The position numbers and the translations under genes are program-made. The notes under the pieces were generated by a model, which saw only the letters and a program-made list of their open reading frames with translations, did not search any database and was not told where the DNA came from. Below, piece by piece: positions 35,901-47,558 of a DNA stretch of 64,000 nt. How positions within the stretch are numbered: the stretch's first letter is position 1; every line of letters begins with the position of its first letter. Source of the stretch: Ischnura elegans (lineage: Eukaryota; Arthropoda; Insecta; Odonata; Coenagrionidae); contig NC_060259.1 of NCBI RefSeq assembly GCF_921293095.1, positions 6,324,001 to 6,388,000 on the forward strand, read 5' to 3'.

Positions 35901-37411
35901 AAGGAGAAGGAAATCAGTGCGTCAAACCTGTTGGAAATCACTGTCAAATCTGATGGAAATCAGTTTTTCTTTCCTGGGACAGCACTAAGAAACTTCTTAA
36001 TCGCCAATTACGCACAATTAACTCCTCGAAAATGATGTCTGAACTCATTTCACTCCGTTCTTTCCGAGAGTCTTACCGTTACTATAAGGACGACTCAAGG
36101 GAGATAGAAGTCGTGGTCCACTAATGCTGATTCAGCTGAGGGACGAATTTAAGGTCAGCAAAGGCATTCACGCAAACAAAGGACGTCACGGACCATCTCC
36201 TTGAGTCTAAGATTCATATGTGGTAAACACACGAGACGCCAACGGGTCGCATTTGGAATAACCGTGTCTTCGAAATCATTGCCATGATATAACAGAAAAT
36301 AAGTTCTAGATCGTAAAAGAAGACGACTCGACTGAGCCACAGATGGGAGCTGTAAGGATTTCCTCACTGATATGAACTCTTCGAGGCCACTTAAATCAGA
36401 CCCAAGTGGGAATTTTCCGTCAGATAGCTACCGCTCTGCCACTGAGGAATTAGGTGAACATGAACTAATACAACAAGGACGGCTAGAAAAATGATGAACC
36501 TACACACAAAAGGTGCATTGTACGCGGCACTTCATGACATTAATTGAATGACTCTATTTAAAGTCACGCTTAAAGATTTAAATCATATTTAATCCTTCAC
36601 CCTTTCACGCACGCAACTATTTCTTAAATTATAAATCAGTGGGGAATGTTAACTGATTTTTCCTAATACTGCAGGTCTTTTGATAAATTTATCTGAAAAA
36701 TAGGTACCGTATTTCTAATCATCGGGAAGATATGAATACATTGTTAAGGCCTAAATATTATAATATTAGTTTCCCCAAGGTTCTTGAAATTCGTAATCAT
36801 AACAGAACTGTGTCAAATACTCGAGAATAGTTTTCCTTCGTCAATACGGCCTTTAACTGGTTGGATTTTATGTGTTCCGGAATTCAAACACCAAAAAACG
36901 CAAGCATAATGGGATAATTTATTTACTGTAGCAATACCTACCAGTAATTAAAAATTAAAATCGTATAACTACACCCAGTACAGTGACCATTCTGATTCCG
37001 TACGTCCCTTTTCTGTGGCAGCACCAAGTAGACGCCAGATTGTACGCCCGCCGGCCTGCGCAGCGATGTCAACTCACACGTCGCTCTGCGCATTCTCGGA
37101 CGACGTCCCAAGACTTCCATAAGACACAACGTTAGACGCGTCATAGCACCAGCGGCCCCCACCACTACCACTCTCCATATAACTGCATGGGGATGGATTG
37201 GGACGTTCTGGCCAGCGCCCCACGGCTACAAATACGAACTTCTCGCGCTATTTCTTTTCGTGTTTTTCCAACACTTTCGATGTATGGGACTGAAAAAACG
37301 CTTTGATTAATCAGATGTATAATTATAAATTAATGGATATTTATTTTTTTTACTTTTTCAAATATTTGGGAGGGGCGGCGTCCGAGAGTCCTTATGGGCA
37401 AACCGCCACTG
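32992..37411. mobile_element. Element L, hAT-like (8-bp TSD)
   Basis: The ends CAGTGGCGG and CCGCCACTG are inverted, with a perfect 8-bp TSD, GTCAGAAT (32984-32991, 37412-37419). Both points fit hAT elements. The sequence just inside is G-rich (GGGGGGGCGC and AGGGGCGGCG). Own DNA is about 2.4 kb after removing M. No hAT transposase domain was recognised, so it is probably non-autonomous. Confidence 0.9.
33921..35978. mobile_element. Element M (2.06 kb, TIR CCCAGGAAAGAAAAACTG), inside L
   Basis: The TIR CCCAGGAAAGAAAAACTGAT is inverted at the right end, and AC flanks both sides (33919-33920, 35979-35980). About 250-350 bp inside each end carry many GATTTCCA/TGGAAATC and GTTTCCAGC motifs in opposite orientation. 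The core (about 34553-35390) is homologous to the core of N although the ends and motifs differ. A 77-codon open stretch (34826-35059) starts in the shared core and has no recognised domain. Confidence 0.85.
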
Positions 37412-37700
37412 GTCAGAATACAATAATAGCTAAGAATGTAATGCAGCGAAAAGTGTATCTCCATCCCAAATCACAAGTGTCTCAAATTGAGGCTCAAGTC
37501 TCAAGATTAGGTCCTCTATTTTCTTCACCTACATCAATGATTTGTCGACACATCCGAATCAAGGGCAAGTAGTAGTATATGTTGTTGATATCAACCTAAT
37601 TATCAGTAATATTCGCTTTCATTCGTATTAAATAGAGCAGTAGAAGAATGCAAGCCACACTATGGATGAAATGATTAGTTGGACGAACACATTTGAATTA

Positions 37701-39703
37701 CCCTGTCGATTTCTGAAACAACAATGCCTGTTCGCTGTCCGTTTGAAGTCTGTTGATAGCCTGTTGGAGATTAGTGAACAGAGTATAAACAGCCAACGAA
37801 CAATCTCGGGTCACTCACAAGTAGGAACAACTTACGAACAGCCTACCAACAGTTTGTACTCTGTTTGCAGCTTGTTCCTTAACAGGCAGGCAACAAGCAT
37901 TTCGGGAACAATAGTGAACAAGCTTTTAACAGGCAGGGGCCGGTTGGTAGTATGTTTCACCGAACAGGGAATGAACAGACAACAGTGAACAAACACTAAA
38001 CACCCTATCGATTTACGTAAAAATGATGCCTGTTCGCGGTCAGTTTGGAACCTTTTGGAGATTTTGAGAACAGATTATGAACAACGTACGAACAATTGTT
38101 TTAAGTTTCGGAATTTGGACAACAATTTGGATTAATCCAAATTTAATTGAGTACAAGGAAGTTTGATTGAATCCAAAGAAAATATCGTCTACTTAAACAG
38201 TAATTATATACGGTTGAATTCATTATCACGATTACCATCAACCACGGATGACGGTTATTGAAGTGAGCACGCAAATTATATTAGCTATCTGCTCGGCTTA
38301 CGCACGTTAAATACTTTACTTCGCCAATTACAGGCAGGGGCCGTATGTTTCAGCCAAAGAGTATGTACTCTGTGGTTTCAGCGGACTGGGAACGAACAGA
38401 CAACAGTGAACGGACAGACAACAGTGAACGGACAGTCAACAGTCAAGGGCCGGTTCATAGTCCGTTTCACGGTACAGGGTACGAACAGAAAACAGTGAAC
38501 AGCTAGTGAACAGGTTCTCAACAAGGACGGAAAGATAGCGTGGTGCTGCTACCTACCTATAGAAGATAGCAAACGCAAACAATGACGCCAATAACCGATA
38601 CCGTTATCCGGACAGTTTACGAGCACATGGTCGACTGTGTTGTGGTGAAGTTGTTGGTTGCGGAGAAAACAGTTATTTATTTGATTATTATTTAACCTGT
38701 GCTAAATGCCCGCAGTGACGAAATTAAGTAATTCGTGCATCCATTCAGTGATAGTGAAAGTCGTGAAGTGATATTTGTTCTTGAGTGTGTTTATTTAATA
38801 ATTTATTGTGTCTCTTAAGTTTTTGAGCAAGTACTGAGATTTGTATTGTATTTGCATTATGCGTATGTGCGTTACGTCGCCAATAAGAACCAACAAACAT
38901 TGTCAGAGGACTGTCTTTCTTGTAGGTTTGTTTGTGAGAAGTGAAATCATCGTGTTCATAAATATTCTTTAAAGGCGTGTTTCTCTTTTAAAATCACACG
39001 TATTATATTGACATAGTGCAGAATCCGAGTTGTATTAATTTAAGGAAGTACATATTTCTTTGATGAAGGCATGTGAAATATTTGTTGATGTAGTGGTTGT
39101 TCTGTTAATGATGACAAAGCTTGCTTTTCTGCAACTATTCAAGATTTTTATAACTAATGGAATATGTGGAAAAGCACAATAAAAGTTTTTCTTACAATCA
39201 TTCAAATGAATTTCAACTTTTAATTCTATTTTAACATAAATTATCTCTTGTCTATTATGTCCAACTTAGCAACAGCGAACAGTTAAGGAACAAAGTATGC
39301 GCATAGGGAGAGAACAGACAAATAACCATCTTCCCACATTGTCACAGACAAGGAACAGACAAGGCGTTCCAATTTACATTCTACGAACAGTCGCCTGCCT
39401 GTTCTCTCTTGGTCAAGGAACAGGGAACAAACAACCTAAGAAAACAGGCAATGAACTGACAGCGCACAGTCCCCTGCCTGTTCATTGTCTGTGGTCCAAC
39501 AGGTAAGGAACAGAGAATGCCGCTTTCTTAACAGGGAGGGAACAGACAAGTAACCCTTTTCTCACAGACAAGGAACAGACAAGGCGTTCCAATTTACATT
39601 CTACGAACAGTCGCCTGCCTGTTCTCTCTTGGTCAGGGAACAGGGAACGAACAGCCAACTGACAGACAATGAACAGACTTTATTGTTACAGAAATCGACA
39701 GGG
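37701..39703. mobile_element. Element N (2.0 kb, TIR CCCTGTCGATTTCTG)
   Basis: The ends CCCTGTCGATTTCTGAAACA and inverse CCCTGTCGATTTCTGTAACA are flanked by TA (37699-37700, 39704-39705). Both sides carry dense GAACAG/CTGTTC motifs. A second partial copy of the TIR (CCCTATCGATTTACG) lies inside at 37999. The core (about 38538-39250) matches the core of M in order and sequence. No recognised protein domain. Confidence 0.85.
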
Positions 39704-40216
39704 TACCTTCTACGTAGCAAGGAACAATGATTGTCGACGCTGGAATGCAATTTTTAATTCATAAGCAGCTCATAATATGCACATATGTTTAAATTCAAAA
39801 ATCAATATCATTGCAATTAACACAAGAACTTTTCCCTGCACATTCTATATTTCCTTCCAACAAGTTATTCGCTCTTGTCAATTCATTTTTCACTTGGAAT
39901 TCCTCTACCACTCATCAGATGTCGCCAGGGTCTAACCATGGTTGAGTGTGAACGCGCGTTGGTTCTGACCAAGGTGCGTATAATAGGAGGTGGTCTCAGC
40001 TGAAACTCCGTGCGGGCGTGACGTCACGAGGTTCCCAACGTAGACGTATGCCAGGGAATAACAAGCAGGAACCGGGTCGTGATATCGCCTTTCCGCATCA
40101 AATTCTTATGAGTTACAATAAAAATATCGTTATTAGCCATCAGATTACGTTGTATATTCTTCCGGAATGTCCATGTTTCCTTTTCAATCGCATCATAAAA
40201 CTAGCTAAGTAAGCAG

Positions 40217-42876
40217 AATAGGGAACTTGCATATATTTCAGATATAATCAATAGCCCCAAAATTATATAAAAATATATGTTTGCATACCTCGGTGAAAGT
40301 TTTTTTTATTATTTTATGACGTGGTTTGCGATATTTAATGCATCAAAGTTCACGAGAATTTTCAAATGCAAGTGAGAAGCGAAAACGCCCGATGATTGGC
40401 TGGTAGAAAAGTGACGTCATAGTTCAGTACGAGGCACGGCGGCACGGCCATAGTATAGGTTGCATGCTTGAATACATGCGACGGCGTGGTTATGATTCAT
40501 TTATTGAAGTGCAGACTTATCGGAGTTGTTCATTGTGACTTCAGGGCTATTATTTGATCTATTTCTCCTCCATTGAAAGCGATAGATTGCGTAAAGATGA
40601 AGGCATATGGTTATTCTTAGGCTGATCCTAGCAAGCTTCCTGTTACTGATTCCATCATGATAACAGGGTATTTTAGTGAAACTGTAGACTTCGTCGGCTC
40701 GGAAAGTCGATGCCGAGAAATGGAAAGGTAGCTGATGTGCATCTGTAATGTTTTATAGTTCATAACAAAGTGAGACTTGCGTATAATATTGGCGAAAGCG
40801 TATACTCATGTGAAATGTGTATTCTTTTGGCAGTCCGGTAGAGTCTTACGGTGAACTTATTTCCACCTCGAAGCTGTCGATGATACTTTCAACTTAAAAA
40901 TACCTTGCCTGGAGGGCGACAGGAAGCTCTGAGGAAGCCAGACTATTAATGTTTCAATTTAGTAGCGATAATATAGACGAACTTCCAACACAATCTACCG
41001 TCTTGTGACTAAAAACCCCGAAGCCACTTCCTATTCTGCAGAAAGAATCGGTCAATCGCACTTCGATCAATATAATAAACACAACGTCTTCAGGTGTTAA
41101 TAAGTTACTTTTGAAATGAAATACTTCCTAAATTAGCATTAAAATGTGCATGTTTTCCAAACAGAGTCTTTAATACATTTTGGGAGCTTTTCTCACGATA
41201 TATCTGAAGCCTACTCTAAAGGCGAGCTCATCGTCATTGCGATCGGTTGTCACTAAAAAAATCCGTATCGGAAATCCTAGAGGGATGACCTTCGACGATG
41301 ACCATGATCACCTGCACTCTCACTATCACTGTAACCCGTGGTGAAAATAACATCCCAATTCAATTTCTATTTGGTTTTAAGTGGGGAAAGAGCAACATAT
41401 AGAACTGCACATTCTTTGGGCAACTTTGGGTTTGACTTTCCCTCAAACACCCCATTTCCCCTGTGGTGCGCACCAGTGCTATCTTTATACGATGGCCTGA
41501 CAACCTTTAAATGGATCCTTGGTTTATCCTGACAACCAACTAAATGGAAATTGCTGATCCACACATGTCCATTCTTATCTCCATAATTTCCAAATCAAAG
41601 GCCGCGGAACATTCCTCTCGTGACTCAACTTTTTTTGAAAAGCAAGCAACGGCGCAGAATAAAATCAAAGAATGCTGCGATTCATTTTTTGTGACCACCT
41701 CTGGATTCCATTCTTTTTCCATCTACAACTTCCTTTATCTTTCGGGGTAAACTATGGGACAAGATAATGTTTAAATATTTTCATTAATTTATAACAAAAT
41801 ATAAGTTCTAAAAATACCCAAAAGCCATTTTATTGATCCGCACTGATGAGTGTAAATTAATGTGGAAGATGAATGCTGTAGACGTAGTAGTTTTCCTTAG
41901 GTTGAGTTGCAAAGTTCATGAAGTTGACGAAACGGCTAATTTTTCGGTGCGCGGAGTCATTTATTGCACTGGCCGTGTCTACATTTTTGAATTTTTTTGT
42001 AATAAAATAAATCAGAATTTAGGATAAAATTTCCTTTAAAATGACGTATAGTTCATTATTATAGCATGCAGTGAATCCAGGATATAAATTTGCAAAGTAC
42101 AGCGGCACATCATTTTGACGCCGACAGTAGAAGAAAACGCTGTCTTCTTGGCTGGCACTCGAATGCATGAGGATCAACGTTGCTCTATATTTTCATATTT
42201 CCTCCCTTGATTTTAAACATCATGGAATTTTCTGTCCTTCCGTAACTGAAATTGAACAAGTGCCATAAATAATTTGAGTCCATCGTAACCATCGAGAAAC
42301 ACCTATCTCGATTTTTGCTGTGAAGTTGAGTTTTTATTCTACGGCGGCCGAATTATCGAAAAATCTCAGTTTCAAGTTATTCAGTCAATGAAATATGGAA
42401 ATATTATTTATATTAAAGTTATCTTCGCTCACATAGCACACGGGTTTATCATTCCGTTTATTATACTCTTATTTTTCCGTAACGCTCATCCCGACATACA
42501 GCTTGCATCGAGGCTTTTCTTGTAATTTCCTCCGTGGGAATGCAGACGAAAATTTTTTCTGGGATGTTATTGCACAGAGGAACAATGCACCACTTGTAAT
42601 TTTTCCTTATTTCACCCACGTTCTCCTTTAAACGCAACGTGGCTCTTCCAAACCTGCAGTTACTGGGCTTGGATCTTGGACTCGTACTGAACTATGACGT
42701 CACAGCCAAAGATTAGTGGGGGCGGTATTTTTTAGCCCGCGAAACTCGGGCGACTTTTGGGAGTCATTTTCTAGGGTATAAACTGAATTTTAAGCAGAAA
42801 AAAGTATATTGCGGTACTAAGTGTTTACTGTAGTATATCAGCATACTGTTTATAAAAAGTATGCAATTTCCCTATT
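40217..42876 (-). mobile_element. Element A, copy 2, inside U
   Basis: It is full length, with the same ends as copy 1 (AATAGGGAACTTGCATA; TATGCAATTTCCCTATT). The flanks are AG and AT, so no TSD is visible. High similarity to A1 runs from about 40750 to the end. The left portion differs at 40490-40730, where A1 has other sequence. Confidence 0.85.
42411..42616 (-). pseudogene. THAP domain frame in element A copy 2
   Basis: The minus strand reads GEIRKNYKWCIVPLCNNIPE and KIFVCIPTEEITRKASMQAV. The start codon seen in copy 1 is GTG here. The same frame change precedes PVCYVSEDNFN. The THAP start Cys pair is kept and the last His is Asn. Confidence 0.6.
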
Positions 42877-44960
42877 ATCGTATTCTACATCCTATAGTTC
42901 CATCCATAAAATTTCGCAATGTATCATGCTATTTGAAATTATAAACTCATAAGAGGAATAAGCTACCGTAAAAAAATAGTTAAACACGTATTTTATTTAA
43001 GTATTTTTAGCTTTAGAATTTAAACTGAAAACCAGGACTGCAGATTCATAGCCACTCCAAAATTGCAAATGGAATTCTATCGATATCAAGATAATCTGAG
43101 CTAAGTCAGCACCAGAAGTAGTTAATTCGCCACAAAAAAGTAATTAAGGGAAAACTATAAGCGTGCCTTAGACAAGTTTTGATGCTTTTACAGGACGTTT
43201 TTCCGGGTATGGAACTTACATATGTATTAACATGGTAAATCATATCTGAAAGTACTAGTATTAATCTCATGCCCACAAAGTAGCAATGCTTACTAGGAAT
43301 AATTTGAGCTTTAGGAAAGTAAAATATAAGCTGAGAAACAAGATCGAAGGTATTTCGCACATAATTTCCAAGTAAACTTCCATTAAGGTAGTGCAATGAA
43401 CAGAATTGAGCACGAATCTGGTCAATTTTAAGGGCTGACTAATCAGAAATATTACTTCCCGAAATAAGACAAGAACAACTACGGAAACCACAACCTAACA
43501 TGCAGTACCGAGAGCTTTTCATGAGAGTTGCCGCATGGATAACAGCTGCATCAAATGGAATCACAGACATATATAGGTGTTAAAAACGAAAACAATTCTC
43601 ATTTTTCAAACTTTTATAATGTACACACATTCAAATGTTACATTTTCAGAATGATATAAGAACGCCATTGAAACTATAAGATATCATATTAGTTAATAGA
43701 TACTTAATATTATTTATACAATCAATGCAAAGTAAGCAACTTAATAATAAATCTTAAGTACAAATGATGGAACAATTCTATTGAAAAAGTTTCAAATTAG
43801 TGAGAGAACCATGAATAGGAGATGAAAGCCGCCACGCATATTCCATTAATTGTTGCTGGCATATAGCTGAACCTGTAATTGAAAATGTGTATTAATTGCT
43901 GAGCTTGATTAGACAAAAAAATAAAGAATTTAATAATTTCAATGAATATCATCAGAGTGATATATACATTAAATGGTCAGTATCACCAATCATCATACAT
44001 TCTAAAGCCTTTGGATCTTTATCAAACATGCTATGACTCAAGTTTCTAATTCATCTTTCAAGGTTTGTACTACAAGAAGACAATGATTGAGCACTTTCAA
44101 TTTGCAGTATCAGCAATATACAATAATAACAGCAAAATGAAACTATAAAACATAATAATATGATATAACCATTACACAACAACCATTTTTCCTCGACAAA
44201 AAGATTTCGATATTTACCAAAATATCTGCATTATAATTAAATTTAATAACTACAATCATAAAAAAACTAATACATTTCTCAATCATGATCATTGTATTTT
44301 TTATGACTACTGAAAATAATAAGGTATTAAACCTGGCAACTTACCAAATAGCAGAATAGGTAGATGAATTTCACATTCAATAGACACTTCCAATCATATC
44401 CACAACTTAATGCTTCTCACCATGAAGATATAAAAACTGAATGAATCCAAATAAAACCATAACGGAATGTTAACTGGATATCCTTCAATCACTGACAAAA
44501 CATAATAATTCTCTAGGAAGGCCGAAACAATTGACATTCATGGAAAGAAACAAAATTAAAAACAGGATTTCAGAATGGCATTGAATTGATGGAAAAGCCA
44601 AACTTACCGGCGGACAGAAGAATGACCTTAGGTACTACATTGATAACAATCTTTGTGGACTACTGATATACATATTCATTTAAACATATTCCTCACGGAC
44701 ATATTCAAAAAGGTATAATACGAATCACGATGAAGTGATAACTATTTCTGTAAAAGAAAGGAATTGTTATAAAGGATCCTCAGAAGGGCAGTGAATTTAT
44801 CTTTAACAAAACAAAGAAATTCTTACCTGTCTAAAGAAATATTCTCTATTATTATGAAGTTACTTCAACCTCATATTCCAGTTACCCAAAGATTTCAAGT
44901 CAAAGTACATGGTAGCCGCGAATTGCTGAGCCACGATGCTAAGAACCCTAGGAACCACTA
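42877..44960. other. Element U native interior
   Basis: This is very AT-rich DNA. Overlapping minus-strand open stretches at 43106-43491 have no recognised domain. It may be decayed coding or non-coding cargo of U. Confidence 0.35.
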
Positions 44961-45248
44961 GGAACTCTGAGGAAGCGAAAGGCAATGAGGAACTTCGTGA
45001 CGTCACGCGCTTCCTCCCCCACTTTCAGCTGAGACCACCTCCTATTATACGCACCTTGGGTTCTGACGTCATCTTACGCTGGTTAAGAGAGATCGTAATG
45101 TGAACGGGGCATAACAAATGCTACAATCGCTCCAGCCGTGATCCAGTAGGGTAGCACTGGGAGCGATAGGAGCGAAAGTGGACCACGAATCCGTAGCGTC
45201 TGAAGCGGGAGCACTCGGGAGCATTGGGAGCGTGTACTGGACTACGCC

Positions 45249-45450
45249 CTTGGACTCCTACTGAACTATGACGTCACGGCCAAAGATTAGTGGGGGCGGT
45301 ATTTTTTAGCCCGCGAAACTCGGGAGACTTTTGGGAGTCATTTTCTAGTGTATATACTGAATTTTAAGCGGAAAAAAGTATATTGCGGTACTAAGTGTTT
45401 ACTGTAGTATATCAGCATACTGTTTATAAATAGTATGCAATTTCCCTATT
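45249..45450 (-). mobile_element. Element A, copy 3, right piece
   Basis: It resumes at CTTGGACTCCTACTGAAC, directly beyond the right end of B, and continues to the A terminus (TTTCCCTATT, 45450). With 17041-18102 it makes one A copy interrupted by B. Confidence 0.9.
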
Positions 45451-46033
45451 GCTGCCGTGTATTTCGTCGTGAAAGATAGATCACTCTGCCTGGTGGCGCT
45501 GCGAGTGGCGATATTTGAAAACTGAAAATAAAGCGCGCGGAGCGACAACAATTATTTCGGCGGACTTGAGAACCTGTATTGTAATATTCGTGGATAAGGG
45601 AAAAGAAATAAGCTGAATAACGCGGAGCGTCAAGGTTTCCTTCTTCGAGGATATCGCGGTTCAGAGAAATGTGCACGACCGTCGTGACCGCGCAGCTACC
45701 TTTGCATTCCGAATTAGTAATGTTGATGTGCATTCTAATTGGTGTCGTTCGGGTTCCTGGTGTTTTAAGGTGGTAATTGCATCCCTCAAGGTTGATGTCA
45801 GGATGCTTAGGTGGTAATATGTAGGATACAACAATCATGTATCGCATTTTCGCACATCGCATGCATGGGGAGTCAGTTTGGGTTAACTTGATGAAAACTC
45901 ATGCTGGTTGTCAAGCTTCGAAGAATGCCTGTCCCTGCCGGAATACGGAACATGTTATCAATGGTAAACAGAGGTTTTGATTAATTTTGTGGGATACATT
46001 GTCAAGGATTTCTTTTTGATTTGTAATCGGAGT
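45451..46033. other. Low-repeat flank, CpG-containing
   Basis: No repeat partners elsewhere in the window. Several CG-rich stretches (GCGCGCGGAGCG, 45533-45544) could be a promoter or 5' UTR region for the exons downstream. A 138-codon minus-strand open stretch (45446-45862) has no recognised motif and starts inside element A, so it is not called. Confidence 0.3.
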
Positions 46034-46165
46034 TGGGTTAATTAGGTCGGCGAACTTCGTCGGTGATTGAGAGAAGCCAGGTGACATGGACAAATACTGA
46101 AACAAGACTCGCAAGGAAAAGGAGGAGATACAGGCGGCACTTTAACGATGTTAATTTAAGTGAAG
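46034..46165 (+). CDS. Candidate host exon, basic N-terminal segment
   Basis: The frame is open from about 46034 and reads RTSSVIERSQVTWTNTETRL then ARKRRRYRRHFNDVNLSE. It ends with a GTATGAGT donor (46166). No ATG is in frame after the preceding stop, so the start would lie in an upstream exon or this reading is wrong. Joined across the 115-bp intron it continues in frame into a hydrophobic segment, which would give a type II membrane protein with a basic cytoplasmic tail. The family is not recognised. Confidence 0.3.
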
Positions 46166-46280
46166 GTATGAGTGAAAACAGTCGATCATCTCCGTTTGCA
46201 CCGACATCATTACAGTGGTTGCATTTCTACTAATTTCACCGATGATAATACCGGATTTGTATTTTAACTTCCTCATTTAG

Positions 46281-46532
46281 TGGTTATATTATGCCTGCTT
46301 GTAGTAATTATTAAGCTGTCACTTCCTTTATCGTCAGTTGCCCGCCTCTCAAGCTCATCGAGTGGAGCCCCAGCAAGCAGCCTGAAATCCAAGGACTTGG
46401 ATATGCTGATTTACCCGGACGAGGCGGAATGCACTCGAGTTTCTTCAACAATTAGGAAAATAGAAAATGCGAAAAAAGTTACTGAGATGGACAGTACTAA
46501 GTCCCTGGAAGCATTGTGGGACGTCAAACACG
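46281..46532 (+). CDS. Candidate host exon, membrane segment and stem
   Basis: The acceptor CCTCATTTAG is followed by VVILCLLVVIIKLSLPLSSV, a good membrane anchor. A Ser/Ala-rich stem (SSSSSGAPASS) and YPDEAECTRVSSTIRKIENA follow, and the exon ends at CACG before a GTATGT donor (46533). The exon is 252 nt with both ends in the same phase. This stretch has no repeat partner in the window and normal-looking splice sites. A secreted or type II membrane protein is possible; the function is unknown. Confidence 0.35.
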
Positions 46533-47193
46533 GTATGTATCTAACCTACCTGATGCTTCTCAGGTTCGCTAGTTAGGAATATTTCGGTGGAAGCTGTTAC
46601 ACTCATCACTGGATTTTTGGAATTAAGAACGGAAAGAGACTGCGTGTCCAAGCGTTACTAACTCTAGGGAAATCATGTGGAACTGCTTCATAACCCTATT
46701 TCAATGCGAACATACCTATTAATTTCTCAAAGATAAGTTTTCCTTAAATTGAGATTTTTATAATGTTTCATCTCTCACTTAAGAGATTTTTGTTCCATTG
46801 GTTCAGCTGAATTACTTGCCCACTCAATTGGAATACGCAGGAATTATATTTTTCCAGTACAGTAACCGTTATTATTAAGTAATAACCGTTATTGCTAAGT
46901 AGTGTATTATTTGCATGCCTTCACGCCCCACCAGGAAATTTTCCCAAATATCCATTAATTTTTTCTACCACCCATCTTTAATGGCAATGAGTAGATCGTA
47001 TTTCCATAAATATATTCTTTGTTATATTTTATCCTCACATTCTTTTGGATAAGGTTCACTCAGGTAGTTATTTATTATTTTCATGTCATGGGATATATCC
47101 TATTCCTATGAAATATATTCTAAATTTTTTGAATTTTCCTCCCCGCTGCATCATATTTTTCTTCAAAATCACCCCCTTTCTATCATATGTCTA
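46533..47193. other. Unassigned DNA (possible intron)
   Basis: This lies downstream of the candidate donor at 46533. It is AT-rich, with no recognised exon or paired repeat before element O starts. Confidence 0.35.
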
Positions 47194-47558
47194 CCCAGAC
47201 CTGTACGGTCTGCAACTGGTCTGGACAACGGGTGGGTAAACTGGTCTGGACCCAGGTATAGCTTTGTCTGTAACTGGTCTGTACTGCTCGCCGCCCTGCT
47301 CTGGCGTTGGTCTGTTCTCAGGGGGACTATTTGGTCTGGAACTAATCTGTTCTAGTGACTAGTTGGTTTGTACTACTTAACCTGAGACTCGGGATAACTA
47401 AAAGATCAGTCAATCTCATTGATCTGACTGGTTCAGTTCAATTAGCGAAGAAAAGAGAACAGCCTATACAAATAAATCTGCGCAGCATACAGAAGACTTT
47501 TCCCAGCCTGCCAAATATGACAGATAGATACAAAGGCATACTGGATAGCAGTATTCTT

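Larger units (their letters stand above)
39970..45058. mobile_element. Element U, Mutator-like (9-bp TSD)
   Basis: A 36-bp perfect TIR begins CAAGGTGCGTATAATAGGAG, and similarity extends further inward around GTGACGTCACGA. A perfect 9-bp TSD, GGTTCTGAC, flanks it (39961-39969, 45059-45067). Long TIRs with 9-bp TSDs are typical of Mutator-like elements. After removing A2 about 2.4 kb remains, AT-rich (42877-45000), with no recognised MULE transposase. Confidence 0.85.
32169..45121. mobile_element. Element C, PIF/Harbinger-like shell (TAA TSD)
   Basis: The left end TGCCCCGTTCACACTACG and right end GTAATGTGAACGGGGCA are flanked by TAA (32166-32168, 45122-45124). Subterminal motifs GTGTGAACGC and ACCATGGTT occur near both ends. 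Own DNA is about 1.4 kb. The rest is L (with M), N and U (with A2). The left TAA is shared with the right TSD of E, so one element used the other's duplicated target. Confidence 0.85.
18103..45248. mobile_element. Element B, outer shell of the nested cluster
   Basis: The left end GGCGTAGTCCAGTACA and right end TGTACTGGACTACGCC are inverted, and both are followed inward by repeated GCTCCCA/TGGGAGC motifs. CTTGG flanks both sides (18098-18102, 45249-45253). If the TIR is taken one base longer, the TSD is TTG. The unoccupied site is intact in A1 (15562-15566) and A2 (42675-42679). B's own DNA is only about 1.8 kb (18103-18233, 19177-19753, 25933-26904, 45125-45248). The rest is later insertions. 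No transposase was recognised in it. It may be a PIF/Harbinger-like non-autonomous element. Confidence 0.8.

Noticed and set aside
18103-45248. A single giant 27-kb cargo-carrying transposon
   Set aside because: Nearly all of the interior is assigned to later insertions with their own TIRs and TSDs. Only about 1.8 kb belongs to B itself.
45446-45862. 138-codon minus-strand gene
   Set aside because: It runs into the terminus of element A, has no recognised motif and overlaps the likely 5' flank of the better-supported exons on the other strand.
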